Shown one piece after another: positions 6,104-16,000 of a stretch of 36,175 nucleotides of DNA. Both the position numbers and the translations under genes were made by a program. Numbering within the stretch: position 1 is the first letter of the stretch; the number at the start of each line of letters is the position of its first letter. Below the pieces are notes generated by a model. That model searched no databases, was not told the DNA's origin, and was given only the letters and a program-made list of their open reading frames with translations. This DNA is from an uncultured Bacteroidota bacterium (GTDB lineage Bacteria; Bacteroidota; Bacteroidia; Bacteroidales; GWA2-32-17), in assembly GCA_903837285.1 (NCBI GenBank), contig CAILUD010000192.1, positions 1 to 36,175 of the forward strand, written 5' to 3'.

Positions 6104-7615
6104 TTATTTTACAAGTACTATTTTATGTTTCTGATTATTTATTTTGATAAAATAAACACCATTTGAATAGTTACTTAAATCAATTGTTTTTACCGAGCCA
6201 TTTTTCTGATTTAAATTTTCATTATAAATAACTTTTCCGGTAAAATCTTCAATTGATAAATTATCATTAATAGAATTCTCAAATGAAATATTTACTACTC
6301 CCTTTGTTGGATTTGGGTATACTTTAATTGCAGAGTTTGCAGAAATTTCATTTACACCTATATATATATACGATAAAGTATTTGAAGTAGAAGTACAGCC
6401 ATTGGCATCTGTAACTATTGAATAGTAATTTCCATTTGTTGTTGGAGCATAAGTGGCAGCTGTTGCCGATGCAATAATTCCAGATGATTGCTCATACCAT
6501 TGATTGCCTAATGTAGCTGTTGAGCTTAAAGTTCCCGTTGTTTCAGTAATGGTAACTGGAGCAACTGTATAAACGCCTGTATTAAAAGTAGAAGAAGTTG
6601 CTGAGGTTGGGTTTGCGCAAGCTGCATTTGATGTCATGGTACAAACAACTGCTTGTCCGTTTGTGAAAACAGAAGAATATGTGCTATTTGTTCCAACAAT
6701 ATTTCCATCAACTGTCCACGAATAAACAGGAGTTCCACCGTTAGTAGGAGTTGCAGTAAGTAATACTGAAGTTCCTGGGCAAACAGTTGTTGCGCTTGGA
6801 GAAATTACAACAGAAGGCACAACTGCAGGATTAACTGTTATGTAATTAGTCATAGTAGAAGTATTTGGTCCACCAGCATTTGATGCTGTTAAGGCAACGG
6901 TGTGGGTTCCGGCAGTTGCAAAAGTTACAACTGGATTTTGTAATGTTGACGTAGCTGGAGTTCCGCCTGCAAATGTCCATGACCATGAAGTTGGAGTGTT
7001 AGTACTTTGATCAGTAAATGTTGTGCTGCCATTTGGACAAATAGAAGTATTGTTAGCGCTAAAACTAGCAACCGGTGCAGCAACTGAAGGAACCCAATCG
7101 AGAACCATACCTGTAAATAATCCAGCCACATCGGCAGGTGTTAAATGAACAGCAGAGGTTCCTTTATTGAACGAAACAGTTGTGTTAGCTGTATTGGTTG
7201 TTGTTCCCCAGGTAAATTCAATGCGTACATTATATATTCCGTCTGCTACTACTGCTGATGATACATCGGTTGCGTTCCATGTAATTGCAGAAGGTGTTCC
7301 GTAACTTGTTAAGGAAGCTCCTGTTGTTGCATCAACTACGTTTAAAGCAGAGCTTGCTTTCCATAAAGGAAGGTGATTGTGTGATCCTGTAGCATGCGAG
7401 TCGGCACGTTTAAGTTTTGTTTTAACAAAAACATTAGAACTGTTTTCAATCCAGATTACAAGATAATGATCCAATCCGTAGCTTGCGCTATGTGAAGTTG
7501 GAGTTACTGTAAATGTTAAAGTGCCAGGTGTTTGGGCGCAAACACTTGAAGTAAATAAAGCGCTTGAAAAAAACGCTATAGCTGCAAATAAGTTTTTCAG
7601 TAAAAATGTTTTCAT
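6104..7615 (-). CDS. DUF2271-like, PKD and T9SS type A sorting domain protein
   Basis: A 503-residue exported protein with a signal peptide (residues 1-28, ending SVCAQ). The N-terminal part (about 30-165) resembles DUF2271, a predicted extracytoplasmic domain: HYLVIWIENSSNVFVKTKL, then LPLWKASSALNVVDATTGAS and a closing GIYNVRIEFTW. A PKD domain follows (about 185-265, with WSWTFAGGTP), then an Ig-like unit (about 265-345) and a spacer. The C-terminus, from VYPNPTKGVVNI at about 430, is a T9SS type A sorting domain. The protein should be displayed on or released from the cell surface. It is the promoter-proximal gene of the run leading to the multihaem cytochrome, with 60 bases to the next gene. 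The DUF2271 call rests on pattern recognition and needs a profile search. Confidence 0.75.
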   Translation of the reverse strand: MKTFLLKNLFAAIAFFSSALFTSSVCAQTPGTLTFTVTPTSHSASYGLDHYLVIWIENSSNVFVKTKLKRADSHATGSHNHLPLWKASSALNVVDATTGASLTSYGTPSAITWNATDVSSAVVADGIYNVRIEFTWGTTTNTANTTVSFNKGTSAVHLTPADVAGLFTGMVLDWVPSVAAPVASFSANNTSICPNGSTTFTDQSTNTPTSWSWTFAGGTPATSTLQNPVVTFATAGTHTVALTASNAGGPNTSTMTNYITVNPAVVPSVVISPSATTVCPGTSVLLTATPTNGGTPVYSWTVDGNIVGTNSTYSSVFTNGQAVVCTMTSNAACANPTSATSSTFNTGVYTVAPVTITETTGTLSSTATLGNQWYEQSSGIIASATAATYAPTTNGNYYSIVTDANGCTSTSNTLSYIYIGVNEISANSAIKVYPNPTKGVVNISFENSINDNLSIEDFTGKVIYNENLNQKNGSVKTIDLSNYSNGVYFIKINNQKHKIVLVK

Positions 7616-8245
7616 ACTAATATTTCTGTTTTAAAATTTTAATATGTAAAAGTAAGCCAATATAAATATATGATTTAAAACATGAAGTATCATAACTCCT
7701 AACCGCGTAATTATATGGTAATAAGTGTAATGCGAAGCTATTTTTAATCGAAATAACAGTGTTTTTTCGAATGATTAGTTGTATTAAAATGCTAAATAAC
7801 AGTAAAATATATGTTCGCGTATTTGATATTGTGTTTTGCAACAGAAAAAATACTGTTGTTCAACATGTTATTACAAGGTTATTTGCTTTTAATTAATAAA
7901 TACAAATGTGTAATAAAAAATAATTTAACATGTAATCAATAGAATAATAAATTATTATGAATTTCAAACAGCGTTTTTAAAGAAAAAATAAATGATAATA
8001 TATATCAACACATATCAATATCTATATATATTGTGTGTTCAATATCAAGGTAAAAAAGTAGAAGTTAATTTAAAAAAGCTTAAAAGTGTTTTTATAAAAA
8101 TACTAAGTGCAGCTCGATAATTAAATGGCAGAAATTATATAACCACAAAAAAATAAAGTAATAATTTTGTCGATAGTTATAATTGCTTTTAAACATATTA
8201 ATTTAAATATTCATAAATTGCACTTCGATTTTAAAATTCATTTTT
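7616..8245. other. Gene-free divergent intergenic region
   Basis: This AT-rich stretch separates the minus-strand secreted-protein run from the plus-strand TPR genes and should hold both promoters. A short minus-strand frame at 7617-7841 has no coding character. I see no convincing -33/-7 pair. TAATTTTG at 8162-8169 matches the -7 element alone. No RNA gene or long repeat is apparent. Confidence 0.5.
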
Positions 8246-8953
8246 ATGAAGAATATTTTCTTTTTTTTTATATTTTCTTTTTCATTTTTAATTACCCTTT
8301 CGCAGGTTGATCAAAGTATGTATTATAGCATTCACTCAAAAGCATTGCCTTCATCGAAAGCTGGTACTATGCAGGATTTTAACAAAGCAATAGAACAAAA
8401 CCCAAATGATGATATTGCCTATTTAAATAGAGGTAATGCTAAATTTCAACTTGAGGATTACAGAGGTGCAATACAAGATTATAATAAGGTAATTGAATTA
8501 AAACCCGATTCTGCAAATGGATATTATAACCGTGGTATTGCAAAAGAAAACCTAAATGATTATAAAGGAGCAATTCCTGATTTTGATAAAGCTATTAAAA
8601 TTGATAAAAATAGTGCAAGTGCATATTATAATCGTGGCTTAGCTAAGCATAAAATGCAGGATTATAATGCTGCAATTCTTGATTATGACAATGCTATTAA
8701 ATTAGATTCAAAATATTCTGATGCATATACAAATAGAGGATCTGTTAAAACACAAATTAAAAGTTATTCAGAAGCAATTACTGATTTAAATAAAGCAATA
8801 GAACTGAATCCCAAAAACTCAAATGCGTATTATAACAGAGGACTTGTTTATTATTATTTAAACGACAAAGAAGGTTGTTGTATAGATTTAAGTAAGGCTG
8901 GTGAGTTAGGATTTATGAAAGCATATGATTTAATAAAACAATATTGCAACTAA
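8246..8953 (+). CDS. Secreted TPR-repeat protein 1
   Basis: A 235-residue protein with an N-terminal hydrophobic export signal (MKNIFFFFIFSFSFLITLSQ), predicted to lie in the periplasm or be secreted. From about residue 43 it is built of five tetratricopeptide repeats of 34 residues with the usual pattern, for example YYNRGIAKENLNDYKGAIPD. Such repeats are protein-binding scaffolds. The C-terminus ends in a cap shared with the next two genes: EGCCIDLSKAGELG, then helical residues, then a cysteine two residues from the end. It heads a three-gene operon (gaps of 53 and 36 bases). The binding partner is unknown. Confidence 0.85.
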   Translation: MKNIFFFFIFSFSFLITLSQVDQSMYYSIHSKALPSSKAGTMQDFNKAIEQNPNDDIAYLNRGNAKFQLEDYRGAIQDYNKVIELKPDSANGYYNRGIAKENLNDYKGAIPDFDKAIKIDKNSASAYYNRGLAKHKMQDYNAAILDYDNAIKLDSKYSDAYTNRGSVKTQIKSYSEAITDLNKAIELNPKNSNAYYNRGLVYYYLNDKEGCCIDLSKAGELGFMKAYDLIKQYCN

Positions 8954-9006
8954 TCTGAATATTGTTAGTAACAAAAAATACATTAAATGAAATAAATATT
9001 TTTTAA

Positions 9007-9915
9007 ATGAAAACTACATTTTTTTATTTGTTTCTTGCTTTATTTTTATTTTCGTGTCAATCTAACGGCGATAAAAATGTTATTTCAGGAAAAGAAAAAT
9101 ATGAGAAAGGCGATTTGCAAGGTGCAATTCTTGAATATAGTCAGGCTATAAAAGATAATCCCGATAATGTTGATGCATACTATGAAAGAGGCCTGACAAA
9201 AGATGATTTGGGCGATTATAAAGGAGCCATTGAAGATTATACTAAGGCTATTGAACTCGATCCCAAATTAGTGGAAGCATATAACAACAGAGGTTTTGCA
9301 ATGAATTCGTTGAATGAATTTGAAAGTGCAATTGCAGATTACAATAAGGCAATTGAAATAGATCCTTTGTTTGCAACTGCATTTAATAATCGAGGATTGG
9401 CAAAAAATAATCTGGGTGATAATAAAGAAGCTATTGCCGATTATACTAAAGCAATAGAGATTAACCCCGATTATGCACTTGCATACTATAATCGTGGAAG
9501 TGTGAAAGATGAATTAAATGATATACAAGGTGCAATAGAAGATTATAACAAATCAATTAAACTCGATCCTAAGAGTGCATTAACATATAATAATCGTGGA
9601 TTTGCAAAGAGTGAACTTGAAGATTATAAAGGGGCTATCGAGGATTATAATATTGCCATTAAATTAGATCCTTCTTCCTATCAGGCATACAATAACAGAG
9701 GTTTAGCTTTTGATTATTTAGAAGCATACCAAAGTGCAATTGAAGATTATAACAAATCACTTGAAATTAAACCCGATTATTCTATTGCATTTGCAAATAG
9801 AGGATATGCAAAATATTTAATTGAAGATATAGAGGGTGCCTGTGCCGACTGGACTAAAGCAAGCGAATTAGGAATTACAGATGTTAATGAATCTCTTCAA
9901 AAGTATTGCAAATAA
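9007..9915 (+). CDS. TPR-repeat lipoprotein 2
   Basis: A 302-residue protein. The signal sequence MKTTFFYLFLALFLFSC ends in a plausible lipobox (LFSC), so the mature protein is probably lipid-anchored at Cys17. Seven or eight TPR units of 34 residues follow, almost without interruption (repeated core AIEDYNKAIELDPK and YNNRGFAK). Acidic residues dominate the helix surfaces. The C-terminal cap is EGACADWTKASELG, with a final cysteine one residue from the end, as in its two neighbours. The long, regular repeat array suggests a scaffold in the envelope. The function is not identifiable. Confidence 0.85.
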   Translation: MKTTFFYLFLALFLFSCQSNGDKNVISGKEKYEKGDLQGAILEYSQAIKDNPDNVDAYYERGLTKDDLGDYKGAIEDYTKAIELDPKLVEAYNNRGFAMNSLNEFESAIADYNKAIEIDPLFATAFNNRGLAKNNLGDNKEAIADYTKAIEINPDYALAYYNRGSVKDELNDIQGAIEDYNKSIKLDPKSALTYNNRGFAKSELEDYKGAIEDYNIAIKLDPSSYQAYNNRGLAFDYLEAYQSAIEDYNKSLEIKPDYSIAFANRGYAKYLIEDIEGACADWTKASELGITDVNESLQKYCK

Positions 9916-9951
9916 AAAGTACCTAAACTAAATGTAAATAATAAATTTAAC

Positions 9952-10353
9952 ATGAAATGCATTTTAATTTTACTATTTGTTAATATTTTATTTATAAATT
10001 GTTATTCCCAAACAGGTGAAGATTTCTTTAATAAAGGATTTGAAAAATATAATCTTAAAGATTATAAAGGTGCAATAGCTGATTATAGTAAAGCAATTGA
10101 AATTAATCCTAACATTATAGATGTATATAAAAACCGAGGGCTTGCAGAAATTAGACAACTAGACTACAAAAGCGCAGTTGATGACTTTAGTAAACATATT
10201 GAAAAAAACTCTAAAGATGCCGATGCATTTTATAATAGAGGACTTGCTAAAGTTCTTTTAAAACAAAAGGAAAGTGGTTGTCTGGATTTAAACAAATCTG
10301 GTGAGTTAGGTCATGAAAAGGCTGAGTTAGCAATTAAAAGAAATTGTAATTAA
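9952..10353 (+). CDS. Short secreted TPR-repeat protein 3
   Basis: A 133-residue protein, the shortest of the three paralogues. The signal peptide ends near NCYSQ, so signal peptidase I cleavage is more likely than lipidation because the residues before the cysteine do not fit a lipobox well. Two to three TPR units follow (EKYNLKDYKGAIADYSKAIE and a second near FYNRGLAK). The C-terminal cap SGCLDLNKSGELG and the penultimate cysteine match the other two proteins. It lies 36 bases after the TPR lipoprotein gene and is probably the last gene of the operon. Confidence 0.85.
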   Translation: MKCILILLFVNILFINCYSQTGEDFFNKGFEKYNLKDYKGAIADYSKAIEINPNIIDVYKNRGLAEIRQLDYKSAVDDFSKHIEKNSKDADAFYNRGLAKVLLKQKESGCLDLNKSGELGHEKAELAIKRNCN

Positions 10354-10550
10354 TTTTTTGAATTTTGATAGCTAACAATTGATTTAAACTGTTTCGATCC
10401 AATTGTAATTTCAAATCTTCAATTTTTTAAACTTATTTAATTTTCACTGGTTGGTATAATCATTTTTTGAACTTTTATTTCGATTATTTTGCTTTAGGAA
10501 ATTAAACTCGATTCTAAAAAGTATACTGAAATTCCAATAAGTCTCTAAAT

Positions 10551-10587
10551 AAAAAAGAGACAAGTTTTTCAACTTATCTCTTTTTTT
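10551..10587. terminator. Bidirectional terminator between the TPR operon and tRNA-Met
   Basis: GAGACAAGTT (10557-10566) and AACTTATCTC (10571-10580) form a stem with one mismatch or wobble. It has six A residues before it and seven T residues after it, so it can stop transcription from both directions. Confidence 0.85.
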
Positions 10588-10588
10588 G

Positions 10589-10660
<72 letters not shown>

Positions 10661-10669
10661 ATGTGGGTG

Positions 10670-10700
10670 CAAAAGTAGTTTTAATAATTAACAATATCAA
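10670..10700 (-). promoter_or_regulatory. Promoter of tRNA-Met
   Basis: On the minus strand TTG (10700-10698) and TACTTTTG (10677-10670) are separated by 20 bases and match the Bacteroidota -33/-7 elements. The tRNA begins ten bases after the -7 element. Confidence 0.7.
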
Positions 10701-10900
10701 ACAAAAATTTCATTAATCTTTAAGTTGTTTATTTATTGACGAATAAAATTATTTTGTCTAATTCCCAAATAAATAAACTGTTTATTTGAAAGCAATTATA
10801 AAATAGTGAAATATTAAACCAACATATTAGTATTATGCAATCTCATTCATAAAATGTAATTTTACAATTAAATTAATCTTGAATTTAATTATGTAAAATC

Positions 10901-12034
10901 ATGAGATTTTTAACTTTAATATTGTTATTTTTTTTTTCTTTTTCTGCTTCTTCTCAGGTTATACCGGCGGCAGAATTAACTTTCGATTATTTTAGTTTAC
11001 TGAAAAATAAAAATATTGGAGTAGTAGCAAATCAGACCTCATTAATAGGGAATACGCATTTAATTGATTCTCTGTTATCATCTGGGATTTGCGTAAAAAG
11101 AATATTTTGTCCAGAGCATGGTTTTAGAGGTAATGCCGATGCTGGTGAGAATGTTCAAACCTCTAAAGATTCTAAAACAGGATTACCTGTTATATCTTTA
11201 TATGGAAAAAATAAAAAACCATATCCCGCAGATTTACAGGGGCTAGATGTTGTGGTTTTTGACATTCAGGATGTTGGGGTAAGGTTCTATACTTATATTT
11301 CAACTTTGCATTATGTAATGGAAGCCTGTGCAGAGAATAATATACTGCTTTTAATTCTTGATCGTCCAAATCCTAATGCAAATTATATCGATGGTCCGGT
11401 TTTAAAAAAGGATTTTCATTCATTTGTTGGCATGCATAAAGTTCCATTAGTATATGGAATGACAATTGCCGAATATGCCCAAATGATTAATGGAGAAGGG
11501 TGGCTTTCAAAAAAAATAAAATGCAACATGCAAATTGTTAAATGTAGAAATTACTCACATTCAAAAAAATACAATTTGCTTGTAAAGCCCTCTCCAAATT
11601 TGCCGAATATGCAATCAGTTTATTTGTATCCTAGTCTTGGATTATTTGAAGGAACCAATGTAAGTGTTGGAAGAGGAACGCCATTTCCTTTTCAGGTAAT
11701 AGGAAATCCTTTCATTGATTCTACACTTTTTTATTTTATTCCTAAATCAACAATTGGAGCAAAAAATCCAATCTATCAAAACAAAAAATGTTATGGCTTT
11801 GATCTAAGAAATTCTTCAGATACTGTATTTACTTTAAAATACATTATTAAAATGTATAATCTATCATCAAATAAAGAAGCATTTTTTAATCCTTTTTTTC
11901 AAAAACTTATTGGAACCGATGAGGTTATTCCATTGATTAAAGCAGGTAAAACAGAAGAGGAAATAAAAGCTTTATGGCAAACTGATTTGGAAAATTTTAA
12001 GGAAGTTAGAAAGAAATTTTTATTATACGATTAA
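10901..12034 (+). CDS. Exo-beta-N-acetylmuramidase-like protein (DUF1343/NamZ family)
   Basis: A 377-residue exported protein with a signal peptide (residues 1-18, ending ASSQ). The body shows the DUF1343 conserved blocks: GVVANQTSLIG (about 39), FCPEHGFRG (about 69, with the conserved Glu-His), GLPVISLYG (about 95), FDIQDVGVRFYTYISTLHY (about 123), LDRPNPN and VGRGTPFPFQ. The characterised member, Bacillus NamZ, removes MurNAc from the non-reducing ends of peptidoglycan fragments, so a role in cell-wall turnover or muropeptide scavenging in the periplasm is likely. Length is normal for the family. It has no operon partner here, since 424 bases without genes follow. Family assignment is firm; the exact substrate is inferred. 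Confidence 0.88.
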   Translation: MRFLTLILLFFFSFSASSQVIPAAELTFDYFSLLKNKNIGVVANQTSLIGNTHLIDSLLSSGICVKRIFCPEHGFRGNADAGENVQTSKDSKTGLPVISLYGKNKKPYPADLQGLDVVVFDIQDVGVRFYTYISTLHYVMEACAENNILLLILDRPNPNANYIDGPVLKKDFHSFVGMHKVPLVYGMTIAEYAQMINGEGWLSKKIKCNMQIVKCRNYSHSKKYNLLVKPSPNLPNMQSVYLYPSLGLFEGTNVSVGRGTPFPFQVIGNPFIDSTLFYFIPKSTIGAKNPIYQNKKCYGFDLRNSSDTVFTLKYIIKMYNLSSNKEAFFNPFFQKLIGTDEVIPLIKAGKTEEEIKALWQTDLENFKEVRKKFLLYD

Positions 12035-12458
12035 AAAATTAGGCAATCTTCTAATTTCGGCTGATATTAAGAGATTATATTTGTCAAGAGATGTTACTAA
12101 AAATTATGATAACAATATTTGGTGTATTTAATTCGGATTTTTTTAAGATTGCCAAATGTTAAAACTTTATAAGTTTTAGTGTATATTTTAAAGTTTAAAA
12201 ACAGTTTTTTTAATATTGATAATTAATTCATCTTTTCTAAACTGATTGTTACATAACAAGTATAAGTTTTTTTTAATGTTTTTGTAAATCTTGATCTCAG
12301 TTTAAACTTTAATGTTTATTTGTGATTTAGAAAATAATTTTACCTTTGCAGCCTTAACAAGTAAAGGTTCTTTAGTTAATTCAAAGATTATTTTTTAACT
12401 ATTTAATTGCGAATTAAAAAAGGCTTTAATATTAATCAATGCAAAAAACACAATTATC
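12035..12458. other. Gene-free region with promoter
   Basis: The first part holds a spaced inverted repeat (GGCAATCTT at 12042-12050 and AAGATTGCC at 12145-12153) with TATATTTG at 12076-12083 between its arms. The last part contains a good promoter at 12319-12348 and an apparent leader of about 100 bases before the next gene. No coding sequence is supported. Confidence 0.5.
12319..12348 (+). promoter_or_regulatory. Bacteroidota-type promoter of the four-helix-bundle gene
   Basis: TTTG at 12319-12322 and TACCTTTG at 12341-12348, with 18 bases between, fit the -33/-7 consensus closely. The predicted leader up to the start codon at 12459 is about 100 bases. Confidence 0.7.
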
Positions 12459-12851
12459 ATGTTTGATTTCGAAAAGTTGGATGTATATCAGGTAGTGAAG
12501 GAGCAAAACAATAAGGTTATTCAGTTTTTAAGCTCAAATAACGAAATAGATTCTTTGTTAAAAGATTATTGGAAAAAATCTAGTTTAAGTAGCGTTCTTA
12601 ATTTAGCCGAAGGAACCGGAAGAAAAAATACTGATGAGAAAAAAGATTTTCTAACTTCATCAAGAGGAAATATTTTTGAATCTGCAACAATTCTTCAAAC
12701 CGTTAGAGATTTAGGTTGGATAGATGAAATGACTTATATGGATTTTTACGACGGTTACGAGAAGGCTTCAAAAATGCTATTAGGAATGTATCGGAGTTAT
12801 AGTAAAAGAGATCAGCAACTTGTACCACAAGAAGAAAATTTTAATTTATAA
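12459..12851 (+). CDS. Four-helix-bundle protein (S23/IVP-like family)
   Basis: A 130-residue soluble protein with the pattern of the 23S rRNA intervening-sequence protein family: FEKLDVYQ at the N-terminus, SSLSSVLNLAEGTGRKN in the centre (family consensus S...NIAEG.GR), then FLTSSRGNIFESATILQ. The known structure is a four-helix bundle that assembles as a pentamer; its biochemical role is not established. Members are found inside rRNA genes and as free-standing genes; this one is free-standing, with its own strong promoter, and lies just upstream of tRNA-Pro. No signal peptide is present. Confidence 0.85.
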   Translation: MFDFEKLDVYQVVKEQNNKVIQFLSSNNEIDSLLKDYWKKSSLSSVLNLAEGTGRKNTDEKKDFLTSSRGNIFESATILQTVRDLGWIDEMTYMDFYDGYEKASKMLLGMYRSYSKRDQQLVPQEENFNL

Positions 12852-12873
12852 TAAAAAATCTAAAAATCTCTAG

Positions 12874-12881
12874 TATATTTG
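12874..12881 (+). promoter_or_regulatory. -7 element of the tRNA-Pro promoter
   Basis: TATATTTG matches TAnnTTTG and lies about 40 bases before the tRNA. No clear TTG is seen at the -33 position. A small palindrome (CTCTTTAAAAAGAG, 12885-12898) lies in the short leader. Confidence 0.5.
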
Positions 12882-12922
12882 CACCTCTTTAAAAAGAGAT
12901 TTTTAAACGTTCTTTAATTAAT

Positions 12923-12996
12923 CGGGGTATAGCGCAGTTGGCTAGCGTATCTGCTTTGGGAGCAGAGGGTCGCAGGTTCGAGTCCTGCTACCCCGA
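12923..12996 (+). tRNA. tRNA-Pro(TGG)
   Basis: A full cloverleaf is visible: acceptor stem CGGGGTA/TACCCCG, D arm GCGC...GCGT, anticodon arm TCTGC-TTTGGGA-GCAGA with anticodon TGG, and T arm GCAGG-TTCGAGT-CCTGC. The discriminator base is A and CCA is not encoded. A terminator follows 11 bases later. Confidence 0.95.
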
Positions 12997-13006
12997 CTTG
13001 AAAATC

Positions 13007-13043
13007 AAAGGGTTAGAACAGTAAAATGTTCTAACCCTTTTTT
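13007..13043. terminator. Terminator between tRNA-Pro and the convergent adhesin gene
   Basis: AAAGGGTTAGAACA (13007-13020) and TGTTCTAACCCTTT (13027-13040) form a 14-bp perfect stem with a six-base loop, followed by more T residues. The A run on the other side lets it serve the adhesin gene ending at 13065 as well. Confidence 0.9.
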
Positions 13044-13064
13044 ATTATTCAGATATGTTTTTGT

Positions 13065-16000
13065 TTATCTAATTATATTTACAATGCCTGATTTTATATG
13101 TTGAATTTTATCGCCATCATAATATTCAACCATCCAGGTATAAGTTCCAATTGGAGCAGTTGATCTATCTTTTACTGTGCCATTCCAACCATATTTTGCA
13201 GGTTGATCTTCGTCATATTTATCAGTTTTATAAATTACTTCACCCCATCTGTCAAATATGTAAAGTTGAAAATCATTTGCACTAATACCATTTCCAATAA
13301 TATAAAACACATCATTAATATCGTCAAAGTCGGGTGATATTGCATTTGGTGCATAGAATGTATATTCATCACGTATTACAATTACATTATTAGCTGTGTC
13401 TGTGCAATTCTTTTCGGTTATTGCAATCAGGTAAACAATATAGTTTCCTAAACCAGGATACCAATGAACTGGGTTTTCAATACTAGAAGAATCACCATCT
13501 CCAAATGACCAGATATACGAACTTGCAAATTCTGATAAGTTTGTAAAAACAATCTGAGGTTTAATAATACTAGCAGTTGTTGGGTCGGCAATAAACCTTG
13601 CATTAGGTGCTGGCCAAACACTAATCATTTCTGGATGTAGTAAAGAGCTAGTACAGCCTTGAGCAGAGGTAACTGTTAATGAAACATCAAAAATACCATC
13701 CTGGGTAAATTCGTGTATAGGGTTCATATCATACGAAATGGCATTATAACTAGCATCACCAAAATTCCAGAAGTATGTTTGTCCAGGTAATGAGGAACCA
13801 GAGTTAAAAGAAACTGTTAGAGGTTCACAGCCCGATACGGTATCGCTAACAAAGCTTACAGGAGGATTTGGATTAACTGTAATGTAAACTGAATCGTGAG
13901 CAACTGAGTTACAACCATCTTTTACATATAAATATTGAAGTCCAGAAGTTGCAGGTGAAATATAAACAGGTGGAATTAATATATCGCCTTGCGGATTGTA
14001 AACCATATATGGAGGACCGCCTCCCTGACTAATACTAACACTTAGCTGAGCAGTATCTCCGGGGCAAATTGAAGTTGGAGAAGCTATAACATCAACTACA
14101 AGTGGTAGCGAAACCAGAACGCTAACAATAACTGAATTACTTGTACATCCACGGGAATCGGTTACAGATACTGTGTAATTTGTTGTGGTTAATGGGTTCA
14201 CGCCAATTGACGGATTAGATGCAACTCCATCCCAATAATAAGTATAGGCAGGAGTTCCACCTGTTGAGTTAGCTGTTAGGTATGCATATTCGCCAGGGCA
14301 AATAGAATGTGTTGTAATTGCTGAAACTATAATTGCAGATGGTTCAAAAATAGTAGTCGAACCGGTAACTGTACATCCATGGGCATCAGTAACTAAAACT
14401 GTATAAATTCCCCCTGGTAAACCAGTGAAACTCCCCACAGTTTCAATTTGAGAACCCAAAGTATAAAGATATGTTGGAGTCCCGCCATTTGCTTCAACTG
14501 TTAAGGTTCCATTGTTTGCATCATGACAAGTAAGATTAGTTTTAGTTAAACTTGAAATAACTAATTGAGCAGGTTCTCCAATTATTGCTTGGGCAGTAGC
14601 AGTACACCCAAATATGTCAGTTATTGTTACATATTGTGTTCCATTACAAAGTGTATTGTTAATTGCTGCATTAGATGTTCCCGAATTCCATTGATAGCTA
14701 TAAGGAGGTGTTCCGCCTGATGGAACTGCAGTTGCCGATCCGTTACATTCAAAAAAGCAATTTGCGTCAATAATATTTATTGTACTAGCTGTTACTTGTG
14801 TAGGTTGTGATATATTAGCAGTAGTAGTATTTGTACATCCGTTATTATCAGATATGGTAACAATATACGAACCAACACAAAGATTATTAGTTGTTGCTCC
14901 GTTTGCGCCTCCTGGCCATGAATATGAATAAGGTGCAGTTCCATTTGATGCAATTGCAGTGGCACTTCCAGTGCATTGGCCAAAACAGTTAATATTTGTT
15001 GTACTTGAAATTGATGCTGTAACTGGAGTAGGTTGAGTTATTATTACTGTTGTTGTAGATGTACACATATTTGCATCAGAGGTTGTTACGATGTAATTGC
15101 CAGCACATAAACCAATGGCGCTAGCGGTCATTGCTCCACTTGGCCATAAATAGCCATATCCGCCTGGTAAACCTCCATTTGCAGAAACTGTTGCCATTCC
15201 ATCACAAATTCCATTACATGATGTGTTTGTTGTTGAAACAATTTGTAAGTTTACTTGAGCAGGTTGAGTAATAATAAATGGACTAGTAACTGTGCAGCCA
15301 TTAAAGTCGGCTACGGTTACTGTATAATTTCCAGCTGCTAAATTAGAAGCAGACGAAGCGCTACTAACACCTCCGGTCCATGCATAAGTATATGGTGCAG
15401 TTCCACCGCTTACTGTTACTTGTGCTGTTCCTGAACCGTTGTTATAACAAGTTAAATTAGTTTGATTAGGAACTATCGAAATGTTATTTGGAGAAGTTAC
15501 AGTAAAAGAATAGCTTTCTGTACATCCAGGTTGATCGGTTACAGTTCCTGAATAGTTGCCAGCAGTAAATGGTGGTCCGGTAACATTGGACCATGTATAT
15601 GAATATGGTGGTGTTCCACCACCAGGGACTGGGCTTGCTTGTCCGGTAGAACTTGCACAAGGTAAGGTTCCAACATTAATAGTGTAGGTTAAATCAGGAG
15701 GGTTATTAATTTGTACAGTTGTTATAGGACTTAAACAATGGTTGTCGCTAACCTGTAATGTTATAGTTTGTAATCCTGAACTGCCCCAGTTTACTATATA
15801 AGGCCCGGCATCAATTCCAGAAACTATTGTTCCACCACCAAAGTTCCATGTATAAGTTGATCCTGCACCTGTAATGCCTGTATAAGTAATAGTTGAATTT
15901 TGTCCAAAACAATTTATTGGAGTTGCAGTAAATGTTGATGTTGGATTTGCAGTAAATGTTACTGTTGCAATATCTGTACAAGTTGTTCCAGCGGCATTGG

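Noticed and set aside
7617-7841. Minus-strand 74-codon open frame next to the DUF2271-PKD protein
   Set aside because: No recognisable domain or signal peptide, AT-driven composition, and it lies where the promoter of the downstream gene must be.
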